Source: an uncultured Acinetobacter sp. (GTDB lineage Bacteria; Pseudomonadota; Gammaproteobacteria; Pseudomonadales; Moraxellaceae). Taken from it: a stretch of DNA of 64,000 nt. The notes beneath the pieces are model-generated. The model did not search any database. It was given only the letters and a program-made list of their open reading frames with translations, and had not been told where the DNA came from. The stretch spans positions 62,001-126,000 of the forward strand of contig NZ_CANQTS010000002.1 of NCBI RefSeq assembly GCF_947626835.1, read 5' to 3'. Position numbers and translations under genes: made by a program. Positions 48,882 to 57,936 of the stretch are shown here, one piece after another (positions within the stretch are counted from its first letter, which is position 1; each line of letters begins with the position of its first letter).

Positions 48882-49262
48882 ATGGTACGTATTTTGGGTT
48901 TAACTGCTGCACTTTTATCATTAACGGCATGTGCCACCACTGAAAATTTAATGCATAAAGCCAAAGGCGTGGTGCATGCATCCTCTACACCGCTTGAGCA
49001 AGTGTTAAAAACGCAGCCAAATTTAGCATCTGAATTAAATACGCTTGAAATTCGTCAAGTGTTTAACCGTGTGGAGTCGCCAACTGCCGCCCAAGTGACA
49101 GTGTTAGAATCAGGTTTAATGGATGATTCTGTAAGTGCTATTCGTACTACCTATCAATTTAAGTTCATAGATGAGCAATGGAATTTAGTGGATAAAAAAG
49201 CCAGTTATAAATGTAGCCGTGGCAAGAATACCAAGACTTTCCAAACAGCTGTATGCCCTTAA
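48882..49262 (+). CDS. Small hypothetical lipoprotein
   Basis: This is a 126-residue protein from the ATG at 48882, with an AAGGATAA ribosome-binding site. An upstream in-frame start is rejected because it would hide the lipobox LSLTAC (Cys 17). The rest is a small mixed alpha/beta domain ending in a Cys pair. No family was recognised. It is probably an outer-membrane lipoprotein and is followed by a terminator at 49299-49324. Confidence 0.75.
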   Translation: MVRILGLTAALLSLTACATTENLMHKAKGVVHASSTPLEQVLKTQPNLASELNTLEIRQVFNRVESPTAAQVTVLESGLMDDSVSAIRTTYQFKFIDEQWNLVDKKASYKCSRGKNTKTFQTAVCP

Positions 49263-49298
49263 AATTTTAGTTGCTTTTTTAAACGATTCTTTTATGTT

Positions 49299-49324
49299 AA
49301 GCGTATCAATTGATGCGCTTTTTT
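49299..49324 (+). terminator. Terminator after the small lipoprotein gene
   Basis: AAGCG-TATCAATTGATG-CGCTTTTTT, with the inner CATCAATTGATA-like symmetry extending the stem, is followed by T residues. Confidence 0.7.
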
Positions 49325-49336
49325 ATTGGGGGAATA

Positions 49337-50905
49337 ATGAGTTTAGAACAACAGTTATCAGATTTATTGAAGCAGAGCACTTCTGCCCCCTTTTTATTTT
49401 TAGGTTCAGGTTTTTCTAAGAGATATATTAATCTAGAAAGTTGGGAAGGATTATTATCAAAATTTTGTTTGAATTTGAAAAACTATTCGTATTACAAAAG
49501 TAAGTCTAATGGATGTATAGAACAATCAGCTAGACATTTAGCTGATGACTTTTTTGAGCATTGGTGGAATCACAAATCTTATATTCAAAGTAGAGAAGAA
49601 AATCCAACACTTGATTTTAAAGATTCTCCTCTAAGATATGAAATTGCTAAATATCTCAAATCAAAGACTGAAGATGTCCCATTAGAAGAGTTAGAGTTAT
49701 ATGAGGAGCTACAATTATTAAGAAAGTGTCAGATAGATGGTGTAATTACCACCAACTGGGACTTACTAGCAGAGAAAATTTTTCCTAAATATGAGGTATA
49801 TAAAGGACAACAGGATGTTTTTATATTCAAATATTATGAACATAGGTGAAGTTTATAAAATACATGGATGTTGTACAGAAATTCAGTCTATGATTCTTAC
49901 AGATGAAGATTACGAGGATTTTAATCAGAAGAATGCATATCTAGCATCAAAGTTAATCACAATTTTTGTTGAACATCCTGTAATTTTTATTGGTTATTCG
50001 CTCAATGATAAAAATATACGATCTATTCTTTATTCAATAGCTTTATGTTCGGGTCAAGAAAATTTAGAAAGATTAAGAAATAATTTAATATTTGTGAATC
50101 GCTTAAAAGATGATACTGAGCCACGTATAGAAAACTCTTCACTTACGATAAATAATTTATCTGTACCTATTAAGTTAGTCAAAGCGAAAGATTTCTCGCC
50201 AATATATAAAGCTTTAGGAAAATTTGAGAGAAGGTTACCTGCTCATATTCTTAGAATGTGTAAGGAAAGAGTGTATGAGGTAGTCAATAAAGTTGATCCT
50301 CAATCAAAGATTGCTGTCATCGACTATGATCAGATTGATAATTTCGAAGATGTTGAAATTGTGTTTGGTTTAGGTATTACAAAAAACTTGGAATGGTAGG
50401 TTATGATTCAATTGATAACTCAGATTTAATTCGCAATATAATATTCTGCGATAAAGAGTATGAGTCGGAACATATATTAAAACTTACCTTACCTAGTATT
50501 AACAAATCTACTAAATTTGTTCCAATTTTCAAATACTTAAAAGATATTGGGGTAACTTCATTAAAAGACTATCCGTATGAGAAAAACGTAATTAAAAAAT
50601 TTGTCGGAGTGGAGGAGCATGGCAAATTAAGAAGATTAAAACGAGAAGATTTTATGTCAGGAAAATACAAAAGTTTCGTTTCGAAATATCAATCAGTAGG
50701 CTTTGGAGATTTTCTTACATCTGCAACACCATACGACTTTGTTACATGGTTACCTTATTTCCAAGATATAGATTTAGGTGAGCTTAGAAATTATTTACAG
50801 CAAAAACATGATTTCTATCGGAATAGTAATTATATGTCGAACTTTAGGAAAGCTGTAGTATTTTATGATTGGTTAGAGAATGGGCAGGATTTCGTAGTAA
50901 GCTAA
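49337..50905 (+). pseudogene. SIR2-like domain defence protein split by two compensating frameshifts
   Basis: The reconstructed protein has about 523 residues, starting MSLEQQLSDLL (GGGGGA ribosome-binding site). The SIR2-type NADase core is clear: FLFLGSGFSKRYINLESWEGLL, GVITTNWDLLAEKIFP, VYKIHGCCTE and FIGYSLNDKNIRSIL. A helical C-terminal half follows. Frame is lost in a T-run near 49818 (one T more than needed, after KGQQDV) and regained in an A-run near 50384 (one A fewer, before LGMVGYDSID). Such stand-alone SIR2 proteins deplete NAD+ in phage defence. AT content is higher than in the neighbours, which suggests acquisition. Sequencing error in homopolymers is a real alternative. Confidence 0.8.
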
Positions 50906-51003
50906 TATTTATTGCTCTAAACTACTTATAGAATCTAAAAACTTGAAAAAAAACACATCAGTATAGAGAATAGAGAATCTGCTGTTTTCTTTACTGGTGC
51001 ACT

Positions 51004-52524
51004 ATGCTCGAAAATATCAAAATAACCAACCATGAGCTTGTCATTGGTCTTGTTGGTGCGGTGGGCAGTAGCTTAAGCCCCTTAACCGACATTGTGCAAA
51101 ACTTACTTGAACAGCAATTTAATTATCAAGTTGAAATTATTCGCGTATCTAAAGACATTCTTGCCGAATTTTATCCTTATACCCAAAATGGCAGTGCATT
51201 TGACCGTATCCAACATTATATGGACAAAGGCAATGAACTGCGTCGTGACTATCAGAATGACTTTTTAGCGCTACAGATTGTTAAGCAAATTTATCAGCGT
51301 CGCCAAGCATGGCAACAGCAACATCCAAAGCAAGATATTCAACAACGCCGTGTGGCTTACATTGTTGATTCACTCAAACATGAAGCAGAAATTCAAGCAC
51401 TACGCCAAATTTATGGCAATGGCTTTTTTCAATTGTCTTTATATGAAGCCAAAACTGCACGTACCCACGCTTTGGTCAATAAATATGGCATGAGTGAAGA
51501 CAATGCCAAAATCTTAATTGAACGTGATGAAGGTGAAGCCAATTCCTATGGGCAACATACCAGTGAAGCCTTTCATTTGGCAGACTATTTTTTAAAATTT
51601 GAACATAATTTAAATCATTTACGTGAATCTTGTTTACGCTTTTTAAAGCTGATTTTTAAGAATCCGTATATCACGCCTACCTTTAATGAATTTGCCGCTT
51701 ATATGTCATTTAGCGCCAGTTTACGTTCGGCAGATTTATCGCGCCAAGTGGGGGCGGTGGTGGCGCGTGATGAAACCATTTTAGCGATTGGCTCTAATGA
51801 TGTGCCTAAATTTCGCGGTGGTACATATTGGCCTTACTTTAATGAAGAGACTGGTGCGGTTGAAGATGTCGCCAATGGGCGTGACTATATGCGTGGCTAT
51901 GATGTCAATACGCAAGAAAAACAGGGCATTATTCAAGACTTACTGGGTCAAATTGAACATGTGATTGAGCGTGAGATGCCCAATGAGCGTCGTGCTTCAG
52001 TAAAAACTGAAATTGAAAATATTTTAAGACAAAGCAAAATTAAAAACATTTTGGAATATGGTCGGGTTGTGCATGCCGAAATGGATGCTTTACTCAGTTG
52101 TAGCCGCAGTAATATTTCAACCGTAGGGGCAACTTTATTTGTCACCACGTTTCCATGCCATAACTGTGCTAAACATATTTTAGCCGCAGGGATTGAAAAG
52201 GTGGTTTTTGTGGAGCCATATCCAAAAAGTTTGGCTCTGCATTTACATGATGAATCAATTACCCAACGTTGGGAACACAGCGAAACTGACATTACCCATA
52301 AATTGATTTTTGAGCCATTTGTGGGAGTAGGCGCACGTAGCTTTATGAATTTATTTTCTTTGTCTTTAGGAGTTGGGGAAAAACTTAAACGTAAAGATGC
52401 TTTTGGGCATGTACTCAATTGGCAAGCCAGCACGGCAACGCTTCGCATGCCACTGCATGTCTTATCTTATCAAGATTTAGAGGGCAAGATTATGCAAGTA
52501 ATTGCTAATAAGAAGCCTGAATAA
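51004..52524 (+). CDS. AvcD-like antiphage dCTP/dCMP deaminase with N-terminal kinase-like domain
   Basis: This is a 506-residue two-domain protein. The N-terminus resembles a P-loop nucleotide-kinase fold (GLVGAVGSSLSPL, with the canonical Lys missing, near residue 15, and VAYIVDSLKHEAEIQAL near 118). The C-terminal zinc deaminase domain has VHAEMDALL (His and catalytic Glu, near 358) and FPCHNCAKHI (zinc Cys). This architecture matches AvcD/dCTP deaminases that destroy deoxycytidine nucleotides during phage infection. The partner RNA AvcI was not identifiable in the 98 bp upstream. Codon use resembles the core genome. It lies beside a SIR2 gene. Confidence 0.85.
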   Translation: MLENIKITNHELVIGLVGAVGSSLSPLTDIVQNLLEQQFNYQVEIIRVSKDILAEFYPYTQNGSAFDRIQHYMDKGNELRRDYQNDFLALQIVKQIYQRRQAWQQQHPKQDIQQRRVAYIVDSLKHEAEIQALRQIYGNGFFQLSLYEAKTARTHALVNKYGMSEDNAKILIERDEGEANSYGQHTSEAFHLADYFLKFEHNLNHLRESCLRFLKLIFKNPYITPTFNEFAAYMSFSASLRSADLSRQVGAVVARDETILAIGSNDVPKFRGGTYWPYFNEETGAVEDVANGRDYMRGYDVNTQEKQGIIQDLLGQIEHVIEREMPNERRASVKTEIENILRQSKIKNILEYGRVVHAEMDALLSCSRSNISTVGATLFVTTFPCHNCAKHILAAGIEKVVFVEPYPKSLALHLHDESITQRWEHSETDITHKLIFEPFVGVGARSFMNLFSLSLGVGEKLKRKDAFGHVLNWQASTATLRMPLHVLSYQDLEGKIMQVIANKKPE

Positions 52525-52526
52525 AA

Positions 52527-52554
52527 AATCCCGCCTAGTGCGGGATTTCTTTTA
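52527..52554 (+). terminator. Terminator of the deaminase gene
   Basis: AATCCCGC-CTA-GTGCGGGATT is followed by TCTTTT. Confidence 0.85.
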
Positions 52555-52836
52555 GCCTTGCATTTTTTTAAGCTTACGGTCATAAATAAACGTGCCAAAC
52601 GGTAAAATAGCTGCAACTAAACCGGTCACAAACATGCTCAGTGGCCATTTTTTATGTTCACACACCACAAATAATAATAAGACAAAAGCAATCACTAAAA
52701 TGCCGTGTCCCATGCCTACATATTTCACTAAAATGGGATTGCCCCATACATATTTAAGTGGCATGGCAATAAATAACAGCATTAAAAAGGATAAACCTTC
52801 AACTAACCCCAGTACACGTAAAGCTTGAATATTCAT
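52552..52836 (-). CDS. DUF3817-family small membrane protein
   Basis: This 94-residue protein has three hydrophobic segments. It starts MNIQALRVLGLVEGLSFLML and has VKYVGMGHGILVIAFVLLL and a closing FIYDRKL, the DUF3817 pattern. The function is unknown. It is convergent with the deaminase gene. Confidence 0.85.
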   Translation of the reverse strand: MNIQALRVLGLVEGLSFLMLLFIAMPLKYVWGNPILVKYVGMGHGILVIAFVLLLFVVCEHKKWPLSMFVTGLVAAILPFGTFIYDRKLKKMQG

Positions 52837-52973
52837 ATCAGATGCACAAAAAAACTACTCTATACTTGCTAGCCTAGTGCTTTAAATCGAGATAAGCAAT
52901 TAAATGATTAATACAGTGTGATTGAGTTGGAGATCTTTTTAAGATACTAAATTCAATTAACAATTTAGGACAA

Positions 52974-53002
52974 TAAAAAAGCAGCCGAAGCTGCTTTAAA
53001 TT
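52974..53002 (-). terminator. Terminator of sodC
   Basis: AAAAAAGCAGC-CGAA-GCTGCTTTAAA forms a hairpin just after the sodC stop, with a T-run on the minus strand. Confidence 0.8.
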
Positions 53003-53560
53003 TTAGCGAATCACGCCACAGGCAATACGCTCGCCACCACCACCGAGTGCTTTAGGCACATCAGCATAGTTATCACCACCTGCATGCACCATCACACTAC
53101 GGTTAGTAAGATCTGCCACTTTTAAACGTGGTGCAATTAAACGTACATTGGCAGTGCCGTCTGCTGCGACTTTAAGCGCAGGTAAGTCACCTAAGTGACC
53201 AGTTAACGGTGTACCGTGGTTGGCAGCGCCATTGCTATTTAAATGGCTACCTGCGGCTAAAGCTGCGCCCATCTTGCCATCTTTTTCTGCAGGTGCACAT
53301 GATGGATTTTCATGAATATGAAAACCACGCTCACCTACAGGTAAGCCAGTTAAATTGGTGCTAATGATTAAACCAGCCACACTGTCTTGAAACGTAATCG
53401 TACCGAGTTTTTGTCCAATCCCTTGCGCTGAAACTGCATTTACTTCAACTGTTTTTTGTGCTGTAGGTACAATTTGACCTTGTTCATTGGTGGTGGCACA
53501 ACCTGTGGCAAAAATAGTGCTTAGTGCCGTGATGCTAAGAAGTTTAACGAATGATGACAT
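53003..53560 (-). CDS. sodC: Cu/Zn superoxide dismutase, lipoprotein form
   Basis: This is a 185-residue protein from the ATG at 53560. The lipobox FATGC (Cys 21) tethers it to the envelope. Metal ligands lie in GFHIHENPSCAP, AGSHLNSNGAANHG, GHLGDLPAL and VMVHAGGDNYAD. The C-terminal GGGGERIACGVI carries the disulfide Cys and catalytic Arg. It removes periplasmic superoxide. Confidence 0.95.
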   Translation of the reverse strand: MSSFVKLLSITALSTIFATGCATTNEQGQIVPTAQKTVEVNAVSAQGIGQKLGTITFQDSVAGLIISTNLTGLPVGERGFHIHENPSCAPAEKDGKMGAALAAGSHLNSNGAANHGTPLTGHLGDLPALKVAADGTANVRLIAPRLKVADLTNRSVMVHAGGDNYADVPKALGGGGERIACGVIR

Positions 53561-53645
53561 AGAAGAATCCCTAAGCTTGTAATTATAAACAAGAATCATT
53601 TAAACAAAGTCGTAGTCTGAACTCAATGCCATAACTGTATAAGTT

Positions 53646-54764
53646 TTATTTTGATACAGATGAATCGACTGGCTCAGGTGCTTTGAGTTGCGGAAATGCA
53701 GCATCAGATTCTTGTGCTTCGTGCAACCATTCACGCCAAATAGCAAGCAGTACCGCTAAAATTACCGGACCAATAAATAAACCGACCATGCCAAAGCTGG
53801 CTAATCCCCCAAGCACGCCAAACATAATTAAAATAAATGGAATTTGGGTGGCTCCTGAAATCACCAAAGGACGAATCACATTGTCGGCAGTGCTTACCAC
53901 ACAAATGCCCCATGCTAAAACACCAATAGATTCAATGGTTTGTCCTTGGGAAAATAACCACAATGAAATTGCGCCATAGGCTACAGGAGGACCAAAAGGA
54001 ATTAAAGCAAACACAAAAGTCACAAGGGTCAGTAGCATTGGATTAGGAACACCAGCGACAAAATAACTCAAGCCTGCCAATAAAGCCTGCGCAATTGCAG
54101 TGAGCCCCACACCATAAACCACAGCACGCGTGGTTTCTGAAATTGTGTCAAGATAATGATGCACACGCGGACCAATCACCATTTCAAGCGCACGACTGAC
54201 TTGATTTAAAATGCTTTGACCATCGCGGTAGAAGAAAAATAAAGTTAACACTGCAAAGCACAGTTTGATTAAATTACGGGTAACTTCATTAAAGACCACT
54301 TTACCGTAATTTAAATGGCCTTGAATCCACAAAGACACAGATTGAATAATGCTATTGGGATCATGATTAAGTTCACGCAAAGTACGCGCAATCTCACTGC
54401 CCACAAAAGGTAAATTGGTAATAAAATCAGGAACTTTTACATGCCCTGAAAAAACTTGTTTTTGTAATTCATAATACAGGTTGCGCCCTTCGTGTTGCAG
54501 CATAAATAAAGCAAACAACACCGGTATACCCACCACCAAGACCACCAGTAAAATCATGACGGTAGCACTTAAGGTTGATTTTTCATTGCAAAAGGCTTTA
54601 ATGCGACGATACAGTGGCCAAGTCATATAGGCAATAATAGCAGCCCACAATACCGGCACAATAAAGTATTTGAGCACGCTAAAGCTCAAAAACAACAAGA
54701 AGAAAAATAGCCCAAAGAGTAAGACTCTTTGTATTGTTGGCGCGTATTGATGCACTGATGTCAC
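53646..54764 (-). CDS. AI-2E family (PerM-like) transporter
   Basis: This 372-residue membrane protein has about eight helices. The PerM/AI-2E pattern is visible in VPVLWAAIIAYMTWPLYRRI near the start and ALIPFGPPVAYGAISLWLF and GGLASFGMVGLFIGPVILAV near the end. The chosen start is a GTG (54764) without a strong ribosome-binding site. The substrate is unknown. The AI-2 assignment of this family is not general. Confidence 0.88.
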   Translation of the reverse strand: MTSVHQYAPTIQRVLLFGLFFFLLFLSFSVLKYFIVPVLWAAIIAYMTWPLYRRIKAFCNEKSTLSATVMILLVVLVVGIPVLFALFMLQHEGRNLYYELQKQVFSGHVKVPDFITNLPFVGSEIARTLRELNHDPNSIIQSVSLWIQGHLNYGKVVFNEVTRNLIKLCFAVLTLFFFYRDGQSILNQVSRALEMVIGPRVHHYLDTISETTRAVVYGVGLTAIAQALLAGLSYFVAGVPNPMLLTLVTFVFALIPFGPPVAYGAISLWLFSQGQTIESIGVLAWGICVVSTADNVIRPLVISGATQIPFILIMFGVLGGLASFGMVGLFIGPVILAVLLAIWREWLHEAQESDAAFPQLKAPEPVDSSVSK

Positions 54765-54847
54765 TGATTAATTAATGTGTCGTGAACCATCTTAACTGAA
54801 AAATCTATTGCAGCAAGTTAAAGCGTGTTGAGAAATCATTTTTAAAT

Positions 54848-55492
54848 TTAAAACCAATTACTTGGATCTTCAACAATTGCATTTAATACCGGTTGCCATT
54901 GATCTTGCATACTTAAATACGTTTTTTGAGGTTTATCAAATATATTTAAGCCTTGTTGTGCCAGTTGTCCGTAAGCAGCACGCTCTGAAATCCAAGCCAG
55001 TGGTTGCTGACCGACTTTTTCAAAGAAGGCTTGAATCTCTTTATTACTGGCACTGTTGGCTTTAACGCGTGTGGCCAGCAAATGAATCTGCACTTTGCCT
55101 TTACGAATACGTTTAATATCTTGGATGTGCTTTAAGAAACGGCGTGTGCTATCGATATCAAAAAATGAGGGTTGTAGGGGCGTTAAAATCGCATCAGCTT
55201 CAGCAATCAGTTGTTCGGCATTGTCACCTGAGAGTGCGCCGGGTGCATCAACAATAAGATATTCTAGCTGTTTGGGTGCATGACCAAAATTTTTCTCAGA
55301 TGTCCAGTCTACGCTTTGAATCGGATTGGCCTGCTCGGGACGTTGTTTGAGCCAATGTAAAGCGGATTTTTGCTTATCTGCATCTGCAAGTCCAACTTTA
55401 TAGCCCTTTTGCGCCAATGCTGAGGCGAGACTAATCGCGGTTATGGTTTTGCCACAGCCACCTTTTTGATTTGCAATTAAAATAGTTTTCAT
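54848..55492 (-). CDS. Orphan ParA family ATPase
   Basis: This 214-residue MinD/ParA-type P-loop ATPase has a deviant Walker A KGGCGKTITAISLASALA at the N-terminus, ADKQKSALHWL, and LIVDAPGAL (Walker B). There is no ParB or obvious parS beside it, so it is not a standard partition pair. Orphan ParAs can position cellular machines such as pili or chemotaxis arrays. The cargo is unknown here. Confidence 0.88.
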   Translation of the reverse strand: MKTILIANQKGGCGKTITAISLASALAQKGYKVGLADADKQKSALHWLKQRPEQANPIQSVDWTSEKNFGHAPKQLEYLIVDAPGALSGDNAEQLIAEADAILTPLQPSFFDIDSTRRFLKHIQDIKRIRKGKVQIHLLATRVKANSASNKEIQAFFEKVGQQPLAWISERAAYGQLAQQGLNIFDKPQKTYLSMQDQWQPVLNAIVEDPSNWF

Positions 55493-55814
55493 GACCCTAG
55501 TGCTTTTATTCTGCTCAGCCCTAGCATAGCATTGTTTTATGACATCGCTATTATTTAGGACAAAAGTATAAATAAATCATTATGTCAGTGAAACATAAAA
55601 TATTTTTGATGTAACTTGTATGTGCCAAAACAACCAAAAATTGAACAAATGCTAAGTATCTTAGACACTCATTTTTAAAAAGCCATGCTAAGGAGTAGAT
55701 GAAAAAGCTACAAAAATATAGCAAAGCTAAGCAACTTGTTACCTATTCAAAATTGCAGTTTTGAATCAAAACATTAAGCTTAAATTTAAGTTTATACAGA
55801 TAAAGAGCATTGCC
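55493..55814. other. Gene-free region between parA-like gene and exported-protein gene
   Basis: About 320 AT-rich bases contain only weak ORFs and presumably both divergent promoters. The in-frame upstream starts for the next gene (55761) lack a ribosome-binding site. Confidence 0.4.
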
Positions 55815-56378
55815 ATGAAAAGAGCCCTGCTTGCGGCAACCTGTGCTGCGTTGAGTATCTTTGGGGTTGTAATCAGCCATGCTTCAGCAGAGTACAATAT
55901 TGCCAAAGGTTTACCGCCCGTTGTTGCCCATCAATCTATTGAGGTTTTACAGCCATTTGAAGGTGACTTTCGAATTTTAGGTTCAAAAATCTATCATGAT
56001 GATGCACAAGCGAAATTTTCACCAATTGACTATGCGGTAAGTTGGGGGATGTTTGCTGAACCTGAAATTGCCCGCACCATTTCTGTCAATCAATATGACC
56101 GTTACTTAAATTGGAAAATGCCACAAGTTCCAGTACCGGTAGAGCAGGCCATGCAAATGGTGTCCAATATGCACATTGTGCCGGCTAATCCTGAGATTGC
56201 GCAAAAAATTAAACAAGTAAAACGAGGGGATCTCGTGCGTTTACAGGGCGAGTTGGTTGAAATCAAAGATCAAGATTTAGTCTGGCGTTCATCTTTAACG
56301 CCTACGGATATTGGTGATGGTGCATGTGAGGTTTTTCGTGTAAATTCAATTCAATGGATTGAAAAAGTCCACACTTAA
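55815..56378 (+). CDS. Hypothetical exported protein
   Basis: This protein has about 187 residues from the ATG at 55815, with a signal peptide (MKRALLAATCAALSIFGVVISHASA). The mature part includes DYAVSWGMFAEPEIA and LNWKMPQVPVPVEQAM and a late VRLQGELVEIKDQDLVWRSS. It resembles conserved periplasmic proteins that co-occur in Acinetobacter, but no functional family was recognised. It is 15 bp upstream of the inhibitor-like lipoprotein gene and probably co-transcribed with it. Confidence 0.7.
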   Translation: MKRALLAATCAALSIFGVVISHASAEYNIAKGLPPVVAHQSIEVLQPFEGDFRILGSKIYHDDAQAKFSPIDYAVSWGMFAEPEIARTISVNQYDRYLNWKMPQVPVPVEQAMQMVSNMHIVPANPEIAQKIKQVKRGDLVRLQGELVEIKDQDLVWRSSLTPTDIGDGACEVFRVNSIQWIEKVHT

Positions 56379-56393
56379 ATCTTTGGGGAAAAT

Positions 56394-56798
56394 ATGAAAA
56401 AAATTGCTTTGTTGTGTATGGCTAGCGCATTACTCACTGCTTGTGTGAGTACACCAAAACCCACAGAACTACCAAAAGGGACCTATAGTTATACAGTAGA
56501 TACACCATGTGCGGAAAACCTAACTTTAAAAGTAGGCGAGAGCATTAGCGTACAGTTTTATGATAATAGCGGTTCAACTGGTTATTCGTGGAGCGTTGTA
56601 GGTGCCAAAAATTTTGATGTAACTAAAGCTTATGTTGCTATGTTACCAACTGACATGCCAGTTCCGGGTTCAGGACAAGACAAAACCTTTACGTTTACTG
56701 CTAAAGCAACCGGCACAGACCAAATTGCCATTCATCAGGGGCGTGGTTGGGAAGGTCAATCTCCTGCACGTTGGTCATGTAAGGTGACCATTCACTAA
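56394..56798 (+). CDS. Chagasin-family (I42) protease-inhibitor-like lipoprotein
   Basis: This is a 134-residue protein with lipobox LLTAC (Cys 17). The beta-sandwich carries loops matching the inhibitor I42 pattern: GSTGYSW (N-x-T-G-Y type), the VPGSGQDKTFTF loop, and ARWSCK in place of RPW. Such proteins inhibit papain-like cysteine proteases in the periplasm or outside. Activity is unproven because the third loop deviates. Confidence 0.82.
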   Translation: MKKIALLCMASALLTACVSTPKPTELPKGTYSYTVDTPCAENLTLKVGESISVQFYDNSGSTGYSWSVVGAKNFDVTKAYVAMLPTDMPVPGSGQDKTFTFTAKATGTDQIAIHQGRGWEGQSPARWSCKVTIH

Positions 56799-56828
56799 AA
56801 CAAACCTCCCATTTGGGAGGTTTTTTTA
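56799..56828. terminator. Convergent terminator I42 / hopJ-like
   Basis: AAACCTCCC-ATTT-GGGAGGTTTTTTT serves the plus-strand gene, and its A-rich left side serves the minus-strand gene. Confidence 0.88.
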
Positions 56829-57158
56829 TTTAGCTTGTAAAGCTTGTCCTGAAAACTCAATGCCTTGCCAGCCATGCTGCATAAATTGCCGAATATTTTG
56901 ATGGCTTGAGCCTGTCGGGTCTGCTAAAACTCCTACATAATGTTCAGCAAATAAGCTTAATGTTTGCTCGTGTTCTAATTGATGTAACTGTGCAAAGGAA
57001 AAAACTTTAGCACTGCCTTGATTTTCCCCAGCTTGGTTATATTGTGCACCGTTTCTAAAGGCGGTGGGGGTGTAGTGATAATGCTGGTCAATGTAAGCCA
57101 ATACATCACTAAATTGAAAGGATGCTTGAGTTAAGCTTTGCAGTAAATCCTGTACCAT
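56826..57158 (-). CDS. HopJ-type conserved protein
   Basis: This protein has about 110 residues from MVQDLLQSLTQASFQFSDVL (ATG 57158; an ATG three codons earlier overlaps the AAGG ribosome-binding site). The motifs YHYTPTAFRNG, GENQGSAKVFSFA and LFAEHYVGVLADPTG are those of the HopJ family. Despite the family name, homologues are widespread in non-pathogens without type III secretion. An effector role is not implied. Confidence 0.88.
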   Translation of the reverse strand: MVQDLLQSLTQASFQFSDVLAYIDQHYHYTPTAFRNGAQYNQAGENQGSAKVFSFAQLHQLEHEQTLSLFAEHYVGVLADPTGSSHQNIRQFMQHGWQGIEFSGQALQAK

Positions 57159-57234
57159 CTGGGTCATCCTTAAAAAATAAACATTAATATAAAGTGCTTG
57201 AGTGTGAAGTAAAAGCATTTATGGTGAGAAAAAA

Positions 57235-57600
57235 ATGACGTGGTTCTGGGTGGCATTAGGCGGTGCAATTGGCGCAAGTTTACGCTATGGCGCAGGTTTA
57301 GTCTTTTTCAAGTCACACAGCTTATTTCCATGGACAACATGGTGGATTAATATTTTAGGTTGTGGCTTAGCAGGGCTATTTTTTGCATTGAGTCAAAAAT
57401 ATCCAACTCTACAGCAAGAGGCACGCTTATTTTTTATGGTGGGCTGTTTAGGCGGTTTTACCACCTTTTCTAGTTTTGGTTTAGAAACTATTCAGTTGCT
57501 GAAATAGGGGCATTTTATGCTTGCCTTAAGCTACGTGGTGTCAAGTGTACTGGTTGGCTTGAGTTTGCTTGCATTGTTAATGTATATGCTACAGCGTTAA
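57235..57600 (+). pseudogene. crcB: Fluoride channel CrcB interrupted by an in-frame TAG
   Basis: The first 90 residues (MTWFWVALGGAIGASLRYG, WWINILGCGLAG, GCLGGFTTFSSFGLET) are a normal CrcB/Fluc start with three membrane helices. TAG at 57505-57507 ends the frame after QLLK. Reading continues in the same frame for 30 codons (GHFMLALSYVVSSVLVGLSLLALLMY...) to a natural stop, exactly the missing fourth helix of a typical 120-125-residue CrcB. A single base change (for example CAG to TAG) explains it. The truncated channel is probably non-functional unless the stop is read through. Sequencing error is possible. Confidence 0.85.
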
Positions 57601-57602
57601 AA

Positions 57603-57631
57603 AAAGGGTCTAATACAAGATTAGACCCATG
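57603..57631 (-). terminator. Terminator of rpmE2
   Basis: GGGTCTAAT-ACAAG-ATTAGACCC has a T-run on the minus strand. Confidence 0.85.
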
Positions 57632-57653
57632 CCAGCCACAGCATAAAATGATA

Positions 57654-57914
57654 TTAATCTGACTTTTTACGCCCAAAACGCGCAAAGCGTTTATTAAAGC
57701 TTGCCACACGACCTTCGTTGCTGGTTTGACGTTGCTCACCGGTATAAAAGGGATGCGAAGCGCTTGAAATATCTAAGCTAATGTAAGGATAACTCTGACC
57801 TTGGTATTCACGTGTAGTGGCACTTTTTAATGTACTACCAATCACAAAATACACATCAGCATTGGTGTCATGAAATAAAACTTGTTGATATTCAGGATGG
57901 ATATTTTCACGCAT
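57654..57914 (-). CDS. rpmE2: 50S ribosomal protein L31 type B (zinc-independent)
   Basis: This is an 86-residue protein from [18 protein letters not shown] (ATG 57914, AAGGAA ribosome-binding site). It has [25 protein letters not shown], the type-B form without the CxxC zinc motif of RpmE. It replaces zinc-containing L31 in zinc starvation. A Zur-box-like palindrome lies 23 bp upstream, fitting that regulation. Confidence 0.95.
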   Translation of the reverse strand: MRENIHPEYQQVLFHDTNADVYFVIGSTLKSATTREYQGQSYPYISLDISSASHPFYTGEQRQTSNEGRVASFNKRFARFGRKKSD

Positions 57915-57936
57915 CTCGCAATTCCTTGTCTTTAGA

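Noticed and set aside
50906..51003. AvcI-like antitoxin RNA upstream of the AvcD-like gene
   Set aside because: Only 98 AT-rich bases are available and no structure or similarity could be recognised by eye. A covariance-model search would decide.
56826..57158. Type III effector role for the HopJ-like gene
   Set aside because: Family name only; there is no secretion system nearby and homologues are common in non-pathogens.
57159..57234. Fluoride riboswitch upstream of crcB
   Set aside because: The short gap shows no crcB-motif core, and most of the upstream sequence is the hopJ-like gene.
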